From contig CALJFZ010000011.1 in the NCBI GenBank assembly GCA_938074325.1, positions 1 through 64,000 on the forward strand: a DNA stretch of 64,000 nucleotides, read 5' to 3'. Each line of letters starts with the position of its first letter. Position 1 is the stretch's first letter. A model generated the notes under the pieces. It was given only the letters and a program-made list of their open reading frames with translations. It did not search any database and was not told where the DNA came from. The DNA is from an uncultured Flavobacteriales bacterium. Lineage in GTDB: Bacteria > Bacteroidota > Bacteroidia > Flavobacteriales_D > Sanyastnellaceae. A program made the position numbers and the translations under genes. Below, one piece after another: positions 1-8,123 of the stretch.

Positions 1-1248
1 TCCGAGATTTAAGCACCGGATCAGTCGGTACATCATCACGAAATCCATCCCGCCATGCCCTTGCGGGTGCTCCGCGGCCAATTTCTGCAGGCGGTCCCAC
101 AGCGGGTGTTCGTAGCGGTCTTGGTACTCCGCCTTCTCGGCGTCTTCCAACCAACGGTGTCCACCCCAATCCGGACCGTGGTCGATGTACAGCCGCGAGG
201 GGTATCCGTAATGCGTCGCCTTCGAGCCCACCACCTTGTCAAGACGGTTGTACGGCCGGCCGCTGTGTACGTCAAACTGCAACATGATGGAACGGCCTTT
301 GGCGGTCCCGATTAAGGTTGTATTCACGTCCCCGCACACAACGTCTTTGGCCATTTTCCGCAACTCCTTGTCGTCCGAATTGCGCAAGGCTTCAGACAGG
401 GCTGCTTCTTTGGAGCTCATGGAGGTTAAATGCGTCAAGGTGTCTCCGCGCAAGATGTCGAAGTACATGCACACGGGGCCCAATCCGTGGGTCGTGTAAA
501 GGTTGCCGTTGCGTTTCAAATGGTGCTTTAGGCGCCATCGGTCTTCATAATAGGTTGGATCAATCATGAGGGCCCGGAGGTCGTGCAGGTAGGCACATTC
601 CGCATGGGTGACCGTCCCGAACACGCCGTCTTGGATCATGTTGAGCAACCAGAGTTCTTCGCGGTTGTAGCAGCAATTTTCCAACATGATGCAATGCCGT
701 TGGGTCGCCTCTGCCACCTGAATCAGCTCAACGCAGTCCTCGGGGGTGTAGCCGATCGGTACTTCCGATGCGGCGTGCATGCCTCCCTGCATGGCGGCGA
801 GGGCCATCGGCGTATGCAATTCCCAGGGTGTGCAGATCAGGGCGAGATCCGCCACGTCGTCCTTCATGGCCTCCATCCAGGCGTCTGGTGTGCCGGTGAA
901 TACCGCAGGCTTGGACGATTGAAATTGGGAAATCTGTTCCTGGGCGCGTTGAATTTTGGTCGGGTTGATGTCGCTGATGGCGGTGATTTCGGCATGGCCT
1001 TCTTGTACGAGCCAATTCAGCATGTCAATCAAACTTTGCCCTCGGTTGCCCAGTCCAAACACAGCAACGCGTACCCGCGAGATTGGAGCGACACTCAGGT
1101 CAAAGGCGTTTCCGGTGATTCCGGCGGTTTTGATTTTGGTCGCCAATGCCTCATCCAATGGGACGGGTTGGGCGGGACGGGCAAAGGAACTCAGGGCGCC
1201 ACCGAGCCCGAGCAGGCCGCCCATTCGAAGAAAGTCAAGTCTGCGCAT
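1..1248 (-). CDS. GH109-like Gfo/Idh/MocA oxidoreductase (alpha-N-acetylgalactosaminidase family), partial at left edge
   Basis: An open frame of 416 codons runs leftward from an ATG at 1246-1248 off the window edge without a stop, so the C-terminus (about 30-45 residues by family length) is missing. Residues 1-30 look like a twin-arginine signal (MRRLDFLRMGG followed by a glycine- and leucine-rich stretch), so export is likely. A Rossmann NAD-binding motif (VFGLGNRG) follows. The stretches ENCCYNREEL, LKRNGNLYTTHGLGP, LTSMSS and GRPYNRLD match the GH109 family, which removes terminal alpha-GalNAc by an NAD-dependent redox/elimination mechanism; the His in THGLGP is the expected catalytic residue. 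It lies 26 bases downstream of the kinase gene on the same strand and may be co-transcribed with it. A different Gfo/Idh/MocA substrate cannot be excluded. Confidence 0.85.
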   Translation of the reverse strand, partial: MRRLDFLRMGGLLGLGGALSSFARPAQPVPLDEALATKIKTAGITGNAFDLSVAPISRVRVAVFGLGNRGQSLIDMLNWLVQEGHAEITAISDINPTKIQRAQEQISQFQSSKPAVFTGTPDAWMEAMKDDVADLALICTPWELHTPMALAAMQGGMHAASEVPIGYTPEDCVELIQVAEATQRHCIMLENCCYNREELWLLNMIQDGVFGTVTHAECAYLHDLRALMIDPTYYEDRWRLKHHLKRNGNLYTTHGLGPVCMYFDILRGDTLTHLTSMSSKEAALSEALRNSDDKELRKMAKDVVCGDVNTTLIGTAKGRSIMLQFDVHSGRPYNRLDKVVGSKATHYGYPSRLYIDHGPDWGGHRWLEDAEKAEYQDRYEHPLWDRLQKLAAEHPQGHGGMDFVMMYRLIRCLNLG

Positions 1249-1274
1249 GTCCCGAAGATAGGGAAGCCGCTGCC

Positions 1275-1913
1275 TTATGCTTTCAACTCGTAGACCCCAG
1301 GTTTTCGAGGGGTAAGAACCAGCTCTGCAAGCCGTTCGGCGTCGCCTTTTCGCTTCACGAAGTCGATGTCTGAGGTGTCGATCCAAAGGATGCGGGAGCC
1401 GCGTGCATACCGATAATGCCGTTGGTAATGGTAGGCGATTTTGTCCAGGTATTCCTGCGGCATGTCTTGCTCATAGGACCGTCCCCGCTTTTTGATTTGG
1501 CTCCGGATTTTTTCGGCCTGCGGATCCAATATGGCCACGACCTCGGGTTTGGCAATTTGAGCTTCCATCAACTTGAACATCGTCTGAAACAGGCGAAACT
1601 CTTCTGTGGGCAAATTGGCTTTGGCGAAAATCTGGGATTTGACAAAACTGTAATCAGCGATCAGCAATTGGCGAAACAAATTCCGCGCGCCTAGCCGTTC
1701 TCGGAGCTGGCGGTAGCGGTCGCTGACGAAGGCCAACTCCACGCTTAGCGCAAACCGCTCGGGGTCAGCGTAAAACTTCTCTAGGAAGGGGTTTTCTTCG
1801 AACTGTTCCAGCAACAAATCCCCACTGAGGTGCTCCGCCAGCCATGTGGCGAAAGTGGTCTTTCCGGCACCGATGTTGCCTTCGATGGCGATGTATGCGT
1901 ACGGGGATTTCAC
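1275..1913 (-). CDS. deoxynucleoside kinase family protein
   Basis: A 212-residue P-loop kinase of the dCK/dGK family, which phosphorylates deoxynucleosides for salvage into dNTPs. The Walker A loop GNIGAGKTT is at residues 12-20, and a DRY-type motif (SDRYRQL) and an arginine-rich lid (KKRGRSYEQDMPQEYL) follow. I chose the GTG at 1911-1913, which overlaps the folK stop in a GTGA junction and starts directly at the kinase fold; a TTG 14 codons upstream would only add a basic tail read through the end of folK. The pair folK-dNK is probably translationally coupled. Substrate specificity (dA/dG versus dC/dT) is not resolved from sequence. Confidence 0.88.
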   Translation of the reverse strand: MKSPYAYIAIEGNIGAGKTTFATWLAEHLSGDLLLEQFEENPFLEKFYADPERFALSVELAFVSDRYRQLRERLGARNLFRQLLIADYSFVKSQIFAKANLPTEEFRLFQTMFKLMEAQIAKPEVVAILDPQAEKIRSQIKKRGRSYEQDMPQEYLDKIAYHYQRHYRYARGSRILWIDTSDIDFVKRKGDAERLAELVLTPRKPGVYELKA

Positions 1914-2422
1914 GGGGCAGTTTCCAATCGTTTCACAGCGGCGTCGTCCGTGCAAGATCGCAACAAATCGGCCACTGTATGACCTTCTGCTGTCACAGGA
2001 AAGTCCGGCGCGATTTCATTCAGGGGCTCCAACACAAACCGCCGCAGGTGCATGCGCGGGTGGGGCAAGGTCAAATGCGGTTCATTCATTTCAACGCCCT
2101 CTACTGCCAGCACGTCGAGGTCGATGGATCGAGACTGATACCCCGCTCCGGCTGCAGAGCGTGTGCGTCCCAGGCGTCGTTCAATGTCAAGCAATCCTTC
2201 GAGGATGGCAGAGGGGTGCAACGACTTAGGCAGTTCAAGCACGGCCGCCTGGTTCACGAATGGCGGTGTTCCCGGCGCCATGCCCCATGCGGGCGTCTCA
2301 TACCGACTGGAAACGACAGGCTGCGCTCCGAACGATTCGCCAATCGCGGACAAGGCTTCATCCAGCAAGGCATGGCGGTCTCCCAAATTGCTGCCCAATC
2401 CCAGTAGACATCTTCGAGTCAT
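1910..2422 (-). CDS. folK: 2-amino-4-hydroxy-6-hydroxymethyldihydropteridine diphosphokinase
   Basis: A 170-residue HPPK that transfers pyrophosphate from ATP to the pterin alcohol in folate synthesis. It opens with the family signature LLGLGSNLGDR and carries SSRYETPAWG, FVNQAAVLE, the DIERRLGRTR segment and the RSIDLDVLA / PHPRMHLRRFVLEPL motifs that bind ATP, Mg2+ and pterin. The ATG at 2420-2422 lies four bases after a box reading CAATTTTG on the minus strand, so its mRNA may be leaderless. It is divergent from sppA, with 74 bases between the two start codons. The last base pairs overlap the kinase start. Confidence 0.96.
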   Translation of the reverse strand: MTRRCLLGLGSNLGDRHALLDEALSAIGESFGAQPVVSSRYETPAWGMAPGTPPFVNQAAVLELPKSLHPSAILEGLLDIERRLGRTRSAAGAGYQSRSIDLDVLAVEGVEMNEPHLTLPHPRMHLRRFVLEPLNEIAPDFPVTAEGHTVADLLRSCTDDAAVKRLETAP

Positions 2423-2426
2423 CGGG

Positions 2427-2434
2427 CAAAATTG
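2427..2434 (-). promoter_or_regulatory. candidate -7 box of folK
   Basis: Minus-strand sequence CAATTTTG differs from the Bacteroidota -7 consensus TAnnTTTG at one position and is separated from the folK ATG by only four bases. Transcription starting at the usual distance would begin at or next to the A of the ATG. No clear TTG -33 element was found. Inference only. Confidence 0.4.
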
Positions 2435-2468
2435 GTTAAAAATCCCGTGTGCTCGCGGAGGCTTCCAT

Positions 2469-2476
2469 TACTTTTG
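2469..2476 (+). promoter_or_regulatory. candidate -7 promoter box of sppA
   Basis: TACTTTTG matches TAnnTTTG exactly, 20 bases before the chosen sppA ATG. No TTG lies at the expected 17-23 base spacing upstream, so the -33 contact, if any, is degenerate. Confidence 0.5.
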
Positions 2477-2496
2477 CTCCCATAAACCCTGATTTC

Positions 2497-4374
2497 ATGT
2501 CATTCCTTAAAAACGTCGCCTCTTCATTTGTAGGCGCCTCCCTGGCTTTTTTAATTGCCGGAACCATTTTGATTTTTGTCTTCGTCGGCGCCTTGGTAGG
2601 CGGCCTTGTATCTGCAGCGGCAGGAGGAGATGAAGCAGAACTGGGTGAAGTAAGTAAAGCCAATACGGTATTGAGGGTTGACCTGAGTGAGCCCATCACC
2701 GAGCGTTCCTCAAATGATGCCAACTTCGACTTGACCGGTTTCAATGCGAGTTCAACCATGGGACTCCGTGATTTTGTACTCGCCATAGAAGAAGCTGCGG
2801 AAGACGACGATGTGGAAGGCCTCTACCTAAATGTCGAATCGGTGGCCGCAGCGCCCTCGACCATGACAGACCTGCGCGACGCCTTGGAAAACTTCAAAGC
2901 GTCCGGTAAGTGGATTGTTGGGTGGGCCGAGTCCATGACCTTAGGAGGGTTGTACATGGCCTCTATTGCAGACGAGTTGTACTTGCACCCGAATGGAAAC
3001 ACGGACTTCAGCGGCATGCGTTTGCAAACCACGTATTACAAGGGTATGCTCGAAAAACTCGGAGTGGGCATGACCGTTCTGCGCGGTCCCGACAACGAGT
3101 ACAAAAGTGCTGTGGAGCCGTTTACGAGAACCAGCATGAGTGCATCGAACCGCGAGCAATTGACGGCGATGCTGGATGACATTTGGAGTGAAGTTCGCGG
3201 GGGCATCGCTGAGGGCCGAGGCATCGAGGAGGCGCGATTGGACGAGGCGGCAGAGAATTTAGCCTTGCGCACCGCGGAGGACGGCGTGGAATGGGAGTTG
3301 TTCGATGGCCTGCTCTATGAAGACGAGCTGAAAGAACGCATCAAGGAATTGGTGGAAGGAGAGGATCCGATTTACGTCGACCTCGCGGAGTACACGAATT
3401 CCGACCCGATGCAAGGTTTCGCTGCCGAATTTGACTTTAGCATTTTCGAATCCATGAACGACGCCTCGTACGGTGAAAGCGAAGAGGCGGAACCCCTCGG
3501 CGGTTCGTTGGCTGTTATCTACGCAACAGGCGGCATCGAAATGGGCACGGGCGACAACCAAACCATTGGTTCGGTGACCTTGGCAGAGGCCATCCGCGAG
3601 GCGCGATTGGCTCCGGACGTGGAGGCTGTGGTGCTGCGGGTGAGCAGCCCGGGCGGTTCGGCCTTGGCGAGTGACATCATCTGGCGCGAAACCGAACTTT
3701 TGAAGGAAGCCGGAAAGACCTTCGTGGTGAGCATGGGGGACTATGCAGCGAGCGGTGGCTACTACATCAGCGCCGGTGCGGAGAAAATCTTCGCTTCCCC
3801 CAACACCATCACGGGTTCCATTGGGGTCTTTGGTATGCTCCCTTACGCCCAAGAGCTCTTGGAGGACAAAATGGGCCTGGCTTACGACGATGTGCGCACC
3901 CACTCGCATGCCGGCTTTGGGTTGGAAGCCCAACTTGATGAGGTCCAAATGGCGGCCATGAACGAAAGCATCACCGACATTTATGAGGACTTTGTAGGTC
4001 TTGTATCGGAAGGTCGAGGCATGACATATGAAGAGGTTGACGCCATTGCCCGCGGCCGCGTGTGGACCGGTCAAGACGCCATGGAGATTGGATTGGTTGA
4101 CGAGCTGGGGAACTTGCAAGACGCCATTGATGCCGCAGCAGCCATGGCGGGATTGGACTCGCTAGAGCATGACGATGTGGTGTTCTTGCCCGAGGCAAAG
4201 GACCCGTTGCAGCAATTCGTAGAAGAATTAGCAGGGGCAGAGGTGATCACGGAAGCGCTCGTGCAGTCTGGGTTGCCGAGGCACCAGTTGGAGCACATTT
4301 TGGCCGTTCGCCGGATGATCGCCTCCGACGACCGCATCCAGGCCCGATTGCCTTACTTCATCGAAATCCAGTAA
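2497..4374 (+). CDS. sppA: signal peptide peptidase SppA, 67 kDa type
   Basis: A 625-residue membrane-anchored serine protease that clears cleaved signal peptides. A single transmembrane segment sits at about residues 13-38, followed by two S49 repeats. The catalytic dyad of the long SppA form is visible: Lys203 in NEYKSAVEPF in the first repeat and Ser419 in DYAASGGYYIS in the second. I start at ATG 2497 (MSFLKNVASS) rather than an upstream alternative codon, because this places the membrane segment at the N-terminus and fits a -7 box 20 bases upstream. The small lipoprotein gene begins 10 bases downstream, so the two may be co-transcribed. Confidence 0.96.
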   Translation: MSFLKNVASSFVGASLAFLIAGTILIFVFVGALVGGLVSAAAGGDEAELGEVSKANTVLRVDLSEPITERSSNDANFDLTGFNASSTMGLRDFVLAIEEAAEDDDVEGLYLNVESVAAAPSTMTDLRDALENFKASGKWIVGWAESMTLGGLYMASIADELYLHPNGNTDFSGMRLQTTYYKGMLEKLGVGMTVLRGPDNEYKSAVEPFTRTSMSASNREQLTAMLDDIWSEVRGGIAEGRGIEEARLDEAAENLALRTAEDGVEWELFDGLLYEDELKERIKELVEGEDPIYVDLAEYTNSDPMQGFAAEFDFSIFESMNDASYGESEEAEPLGGSLAVIYATGGIEMGTGDNQTIGSVTLAEAIREARLAPDVEAVVLRVSSPGGSALASDIIWRETELLKEAGKTFVVSMGDYAASGGYYISAGAEKIFASPNTITGSIGVFGMLPYAQELLEDKMGLAYDDVRTHSHAGFGLEAQLDEVQMAAMNESITDIYEDFVGLVSEGRGMTYEEVDAIARGRVWTGQDAMEIGLVDELGNLQDAIDAAAAMAGLDSLEHDDVVFLPEAKDPLQQFVEELAGAEVITEALVQSGLPRHQLEHILAVRRMIASDDRIQARLPYFIEIQ

Positions 4375-4384
4375 TTTCTGCGCC

Positions 4385-4813
4385 GTGGAGGTTCGGCGCA
4401 CAAAGGCATTTGTTCAGTGGGTTGCAGCTGTGATGCTGTTGTGGTCCGGTGCCGCAGGGTGCCAAAACCAACGGCAACTTCCCATGGAAGCACTGGATTG
4501 GTCCAAGCCCCTCCAGCATTCAGCTTCGTACGATTTGGTTCGCGTGTCTGTGATAGGAGACACCCTGCATGCGACGGTGAGGTTTTCAGGCGGTTGTGAG
4601 TCGCATGTTTTTGAATTGGTAGAAAACGGGCCGTTGGTCCGCTCCATGCCTCCTAAGCAACCCTTGGCCTTGGTTCATGACGCTCGTGGTGATGCTTGCC
4701 GAGAGGTTGTGGTGGAGTCGGTCCATTTTGATCTCAAATCCTTCCGCGCTGGGCCGCGGGGCTTGACCGTTTTGTCCATTGGAGACACCTTGTTGCCTTA
4801 CCGCTATGACTGA
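4385..4813 (+). CDS. small lipoprotein, function unknown
   Basis: A 142-residue protein starting at GTG 4385, with a basic N-terminus, a hydrophobic core and a lipobox-like SGAAGC at about residues 21-26, so it is probably lipidated and kept in the envelope. The mature part repeats short beta-rich phrases (IGDTLHATVRF, IGDTLLPYRYD) and holds two further cysteines (GGCESH, GDACRE). I do not recognise a named domain. Its stop overlaps the start of the glycosyltransferase by eight bases, which suggests coupling and a shared role in envelope biology. Confidence 0.72.
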   Translation: MEVRRTKAFVQWVAAVMLLWSGAAGCQNQRQLPMEALDWSKPLQHSASYDLVRVSVIGDTLHATVRFSGGCESHVFELVENGPLVRSMPPKQPLALVHDARGDACREVVVESVHFDLKSFRAGPRGLTVLSIGDTLLPYRYD

Positions 4814-5915
4814 AGTGGACGCAATTGTTCTCGTGCTGCTGGGATTACAACAGTGGGAAGCGTTCAGGTTAACGCGCGCGATGGTTCGCGCCACTGATGG
4901 CGAAGAACAGCATTCCGAAGCAACGGTTTCTGTGGTGGTTTCGATCCGAAACGCTGGCGCACAGTGGGAGCCATGGTGGGCGGCTATGAAGGCGCAGGAG
5001 TGGCCTTCTGACACCGAAATCATTGTGGTGGATGACGGGTCTACGGATGAAACGCCGACCCTCATCGATGCCGCCACGCGTGATGCTGCCCCTTTTAGTT
5101 TGGTCACCCTTCGCGCGGAAAATTCAGCGCCCGGCAAGCGCGATGCATTGGCCTTTGGCGTAGCACAAGCGAAGGGGGATTGGTTGGTGTTCACGGACAT
5201 TGATTGCCTTCCCGCTTCAGGTTCTTGGGCGAAGGCGTTGATCGGGTCTGCCCGAGGTTCAGACGCGGTCTTGGGCGTCAGTTGGCCGCGTCAACAGCCC
5301 GCAAGAGCGGGTGGCTTGCTCCACGCGGTTCAGGAGTTGGACGCCATGCACATTGCTCGCTCGTATGTGGGGTGGGCGGAGCGGGGCAAGCCCTACATGG
5401 GGGTCGGGCGCAACATGGCAGTGAAGCGTTCGGTATTCCCAGGATATTCCGACGAGCATGCATTGGCTTCGGGGGATGATGACATGCTCATCCAAACCTT
5501 GGCGGCCCGCCCCGAAATTCGCATCGCAGCCACAGCTACTCGCGGTACACAGATGGATACCACGCTGCCTCCTACGTGGAGCCAATGGCGCGCCCAGAAG
5601 CGCCGTCACTGGACGACTGCACCGCATTACACACGTGGGGATCAATGGAGATTGGGGCGTCCAAGGGTGTATGCTTTGGGCATTGTAATTGCGGCGATAG
5701 CGGGGGTGGTTTTGCACAATTCGCTATGGATTACAGGTGGGGCGCTGGGGTGCGCTTGGTTGGGTGAGCTGCTTAACTTTCGGTCCATCACCAAAGCATG
5801 CCAAACCCCGAAAACCTGGCGGCATCGGGGAGGGCTTCTGCCCCTGTGGTCAGTGTGGAACGGTTGGGTTGCATTGACCTTGTTGTTCAAACGCCAGGCC
5901 AGAGATCAATGGTAG
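4806..5915 (+). CDS. family 2 glycosyltransferase, membrane associated
   Basis: A 369-residue GT-A-fold transferase. The N-terminal helix is followed by VSVVVSIRNAG and EIIVVDDGSTDET (nucleotide-sugar site), then the metal-binding TDIDC motif, a GRNMAVKR acceptor loop, the acidic SGDDDML motif and SQWRAQKRRHW, which resembles the QxxRW motif of processive enzymes. The C-terminal third has two or three hydrophobic helices that would hold it in the inner membrane. The start chosen is ATG 4806, overlapping the lipoprotein stop; a TTG nine codons earlier is less likely. The acceptor is unknown; a lipid or polysaccharide is an inference from the membrane anchoring. Confidence 0.9.
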   Translation: MTEVDAIVLVLLGLQQWEAFRLTRAMVRATDGEEQHSEATVSVVVSIRNAGAQWEPWWAAMKAQEWPSDTEIIVVDDGSTDETPTLIDAATRDAAPFSLVTLRAENSAPGKRDALAFGVAQAKGDWLVFTDIDCLPASGSWAKALIGSARGSDAVLGVSWPRQQPARAGGLLHAVQELDAMHIARSYVGWAERGKPYMGVGRNMAVKRSVFPGYSDEHALASGDDDMLIQTLAARPEIRIAATATRGTQMDTTLPPTWSQWRAQKRRHWTTAPHYTRGDQWRLGRPRVYALGIVIAAIAGVVLHNSLWITGGALGCAWLGELLNFRSITKACQTPKTWRHRGGLLPLWSVWNGWVALTLLFKRQARDQW

Positions 5916-5954
5916 CGGAGGTGGTATTCGTCCTAACTAACTCCGAACCGCACC

Positions 5955-6563
5955 ATGGAAGTCAATCCCAATCTCTCAGACAAAGCGCGATACGATTATG
6001 CGCTGGTGCTGCGTGTGACGAAAGAAAACGACCAACGCGCGTTCGGAGAGTTGATGGAGCGTTACCGCGATTCCATTTTTCACATGATCAACAAAATGGT
6101 CTTCAGCTCGGACGATGCAGAAGATCTGACCATGGAAACCTTTACAAAGGCGTTCAACCGACTCCACCAGTACACGCCTGCTTTTGCCTTTTCGACGTGG
6201 CTGTTCAAAATCGGATCGAATCACACCATTGACTTCATTCGCAAAAAGCGCATCAAAGCGTTGTCCCTGGACCAGGGCTTTCGAAACGAGGACGGCGATG
6301 CCATGGAGATCCACATCGCCGACGATAAGCTGGATCCCATCCAGACGCTTGAAAAGAAAGAGCGAATCGAGTTGTTGCGCGATGTCGTCAGCAAAATGAA
6401 GCCCAAATACCGTGAATTGGTTGAACTCCGCTATTTCGAGGAGAAGAGCTACGACGAAATCGCCGAGGAATTGGACCGTTCATTGGGAACCGTGAAAGCT
6501 CAGCTGCACCGAGCGCGTGAAGCCCTCGAATCCATTTTGAGTCAGGTTCGTGAAACCATCTGA
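5955..6563 (+). CDS. ECF-type RNA polymerase sigma factor
   Basis: A 202-residue sigma-70 family protein with region 2 (FGELMERYRDSIFHMINKM, then DDAEDLTMETFTKAF and FSTWLFKIGSNHTIDFIRKKR) and region 4 (KYRELVELRYFEEKSYDEIAEEL, then GTVKAQLHRARE), joined by an acidic linker. It directs RNA polymerase to alternative promoters. Unusually for an ECF factor, no anti-sigma gene is adjacent: rsmG follows after two bases and a glycosyltransferase precedes it. Its regulon and signal cannot be told from the window. Confidence 0.93.
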   Translation: MEVNPNLSDKARYDYALVLRVTKENDQRAFGELMERYRDSIFHMINKMVFSSDDAEDLTMETFTKAFNRLHQYTPAFAFSTWLFKIGSNHTIDFIRKKRIKALSLDQGFRNEDGDAMEIHIADDKLDPIQTLEKKERIELLRDVVSKMKPKYRELVELRYFEEKSYDEIAEELDRSLGTVKAQLHRAREALESILSQVRETI

Positions 6564-6565
6564 TA

Positions 6566-7186
6566 TTGGATTTTCGAACCTACGTTCCCGAGCTCTCTGA
6601 GGAGGCGGTCCAGAAGCTGCAACGTTTGAAACCGCTGTATGCCGAATGGAACGCGGCGATCAATGTGGTTTCTCGCAAGGACATGGACGCCTTCGATGAG
6701 CGGCATGTATTGCACAGCTTAGCACTTGTTCGGGCCATGCGATTTGCTCCTGGAAGCGAAGTACTGGATGTCGGCACCGGCGGAGGATTCCCAGGCGTGC
6801 CCCTGGCAATCGTGTACCCCGATGTGCACTTTGTGTTGTGCGACAGCATCGGAAAAAAAATGAAGGTAGTGCGGGCTGTTGTGGAAGCGCTGGAATTGAA
6901 CAACGTGACCGTCCACCACGGACGCGCTGAGGACATTTCCCGCAATTTCGATTTCGTCGTCAGCCGAGCTGTGACCCGGATGAACCGATTCATTCCCTGG
7001 GTTCAAGGCAAGATCAAAAAGCAAAGTTCCAACCCCTGGCCAAACGGCATTTTGGCGCTCAAGGGAGGGGACCTCGCTGACGAGTTGGCGGAAGTCAGCT
7101 ACCCGACCGAGCGCCTGGCCATTTCACAATGGTTCCCGCAAGCTTTTTTCGAGACCAAAGAAGTGGTTTACGTGAAGTTGCAATAA
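6566..7186 (+). CDS. rsmG: 16S rRNA (guanine527-N7)-methyltransferase
   Basis: A 206-residue class I SAM methyltransferase that modifies G527 of 16S rRNA; loss of this enzyme is known to give low-level streptomycin resistance. The SAM loop VLDVGTGGGFPGVPLAI, the acidic CDSIGKKM segment and the SRAVTRM motif are characteristic. The frame opens with TTG at 6566, two bases after the sigma factor stop; no ATG exists before the conserved N-terminus, so a TTG start is accepted. It is probably translated from the sigma-factor mRNA. A run of eight A (6853-6860) is in frame as Gly-Lys-Lys-Met. Confidence 0.94.
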   Translation: MDFRTYVPELSEEAVQKLQRLKPLYAEWNAAINVVSRKDMDAFDERHVLHSLALVRAMRFAPGSEVLDVGTGGGFPGVPLAIVYPDVHFVLCDSIGKKMKVVRAVVEALELNNVTVHHGRAEDISRNFDFVVSRAVTRMNRFIPWVQGKIKKQSSNPWPNGILALKGGDLADELAEVSYPTERLAISQWFPQAFFETKEVVYVKLQ

Positions 7187-7213
7187 ACGGGAAGGTATGG
7201 GCTGAAAACGAAA

Positions 7214-7241
7214 GAAGGGGAATCCCTTCGGACCCCCCTTC
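7214..7241 (+). other. two mutually exclusive hairpins downstream of rsmG
   Basis: GAAGGG (7214-7219) can pair with CCCTTC (7224-7229) around a GAAT loop, or GAAGGGG (7214-7220) can pair with CCCCTTC (7235-7241). There is no T-run behind either, so this is at best a weak or factor-dependent 3' end of the sigma-rsmG transcript. Confidence 0.35.
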
Positions 7242-7354
7242 AATAACCTGCAAGAAATTGAAACCAACACAGTATTCTCAGACCGTGTCTGCATGTAAGA
7301 CGGAATGAAAAGTGAGGGGTTGCCTTTCGGGGGAAGAAAAAATTTGATTTTTCG

Positions 7355-7379
7355 TAAAACACTACTATTCAGTGTTTTA
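7355..7379. terminator. AT-rich inverted repeat between convergent rsmG and response regulator genes
   Basis: TAAAACACT (7355-7363) and AGTGTTTTA (7371-7379) form a perfect nine-base stem around a seven-base loop. It lies directly behind the response regulator stop. On the minus strand the stem ends in TTTTA and an A/T-rich stretch with a run of T follows, so it probably terminates the regulator mRNA and may work both ways. Confidence 0.6.
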
Positions 7380-7380
7380 G

Positions 7381-8088
7381 TCAGCTAAATCGGTAGCCAA
7401 CCCCGCGCACAGATGTGAAGTGAACGGGATTTTTCGGGTCTTTTTCGAAGTATTTCCGAAACGTGACGATGTGGTTGTCGATGGTACGGGTGTTGGGAAA
7501 GGCGTGGTACCCCCACACGACTTCCAAGATTTCTTCCCGGCTTACAACTTGGCCGGCTTTGGATATGAGGAGGCGGAGCAATTGGCATTCCCGTTTGGAG
7601 ATGCGCTGTTTCTCGCCTGCTTGGGTCACGATTTCAAAGGCATCAAAATCGATGTGTCCGCCATGGTCGAAAGCATACTCTTTCAGGATTTCGGCTCCTT
7701 CCTGTGCACGTGATCGGAGGAGCCGTTGCACGCGCAGCAGCAATTCTTCGATGTGGAATGGCTTGCCCAAATAATCATCTCCGCCAGCCTTAAGCCCTTC
7801 TACCCGATCTTCTCCGTCGTTTTTGGCAGTCAAAAACAGGATGGGAAGTTGGGAGCCTTCGGTCCGCAAGGACTTGCACACCGCAATGCCATCCAGTTTG
7901 GGCATCATGACATCGAGGACGGCTGCATCCAGTCGGTGCTGCCGAGCCAATGCCAGTGCCTCTTCGCCGTTTTCGGCTTCCACCACGTGCCATCCTTCCC
8001 GAACAAAATTCAATTTCACGGCTTTGCGCATGGCGGCATCGTCCTCAGCGAGAAGGATGCGAATCTGCTGTTGTTCGGGGCTTTCCAT
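7381..8088 (-). CDS. OmpR-family response regulator
   Basis: A 235-residue two-component regulator. The receiver domain shows the acidic pocket (Glu15, Asp16, Asp17), phospho-acceptor Asp59 in LDVMMPK, Thr87 in FLTAK and Lys109 in LGKPF. The C-terminal winged helix carries ISKRECQLLRLL, VSREEILEVVWG, RTIDNHIVTFRKYFE and the final SVRGVGYRFS. No histidine kinase is next to it, so its partner is elsewhere. It is divergent from the menaquinone genes, with 35 bases between start codons, and could act on that short shared region; that is inference. Confidence 0.95.
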   Translation of the reverse strand: MESPEQQQIRILLAEDDAAMRKAVKLNFVREGWHVVEAENGEEALALARQHRLDAAVLDVMMPKLDGIAVCKSLRTEGSQLPILFLTAKNDGEDRVEGLKAGGDDYLGKPFHIEELLLRVQRLLRSRAQEGAEILKEYAFDHGGHIDFDAFEIVTQAGEKQRISKRECQLLRLLISKAGQVVSREEILEVVWGYHAFPNTRTIDNHIVTFRKYFEKDPKNPVHFTSVRGVGYRFS

Positions 8089-8100
8089 GCTGTAAATTTC
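8071..8100 (+). promoter_or_regulatory. candidate promoter of the menaquinone operon
   Basis: TTG (8071-8073), a 19-base spacer and TAAATTTC (8093-8100) resemble TTG-N17-23-TAnnTTTG with one mismatch in the last base. It lies inside the N-terminal codons of the divergent response regulator and would give a leader of about 15-20 bases before ATG 8124. Confidence 0.45.
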
Positions 8101-8123
8101 GGGTGAAATTGAAACCTGAGAAA

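Noticed and set aside
583..1293. A 236-codon plus-strand open frame at the left end
   Set aside because: It lies antisense to the GH109-like gene, whose minus-strand frame shows clear family motifs throughout; the plus-strand translation has no recognisable features.
3259..4119. Long minus-strand open frame inside sppA
   Set aside because: It is a mirror frame created by the codon bias of sppA; its translation is His/Val-rich with no domain.
6853..6860. A8 run in rsmG as a second slippage site
   Set aside because: It lies inside the SAM-binding domain, so a shift would destroy the enzyme; no useful product is predicted.
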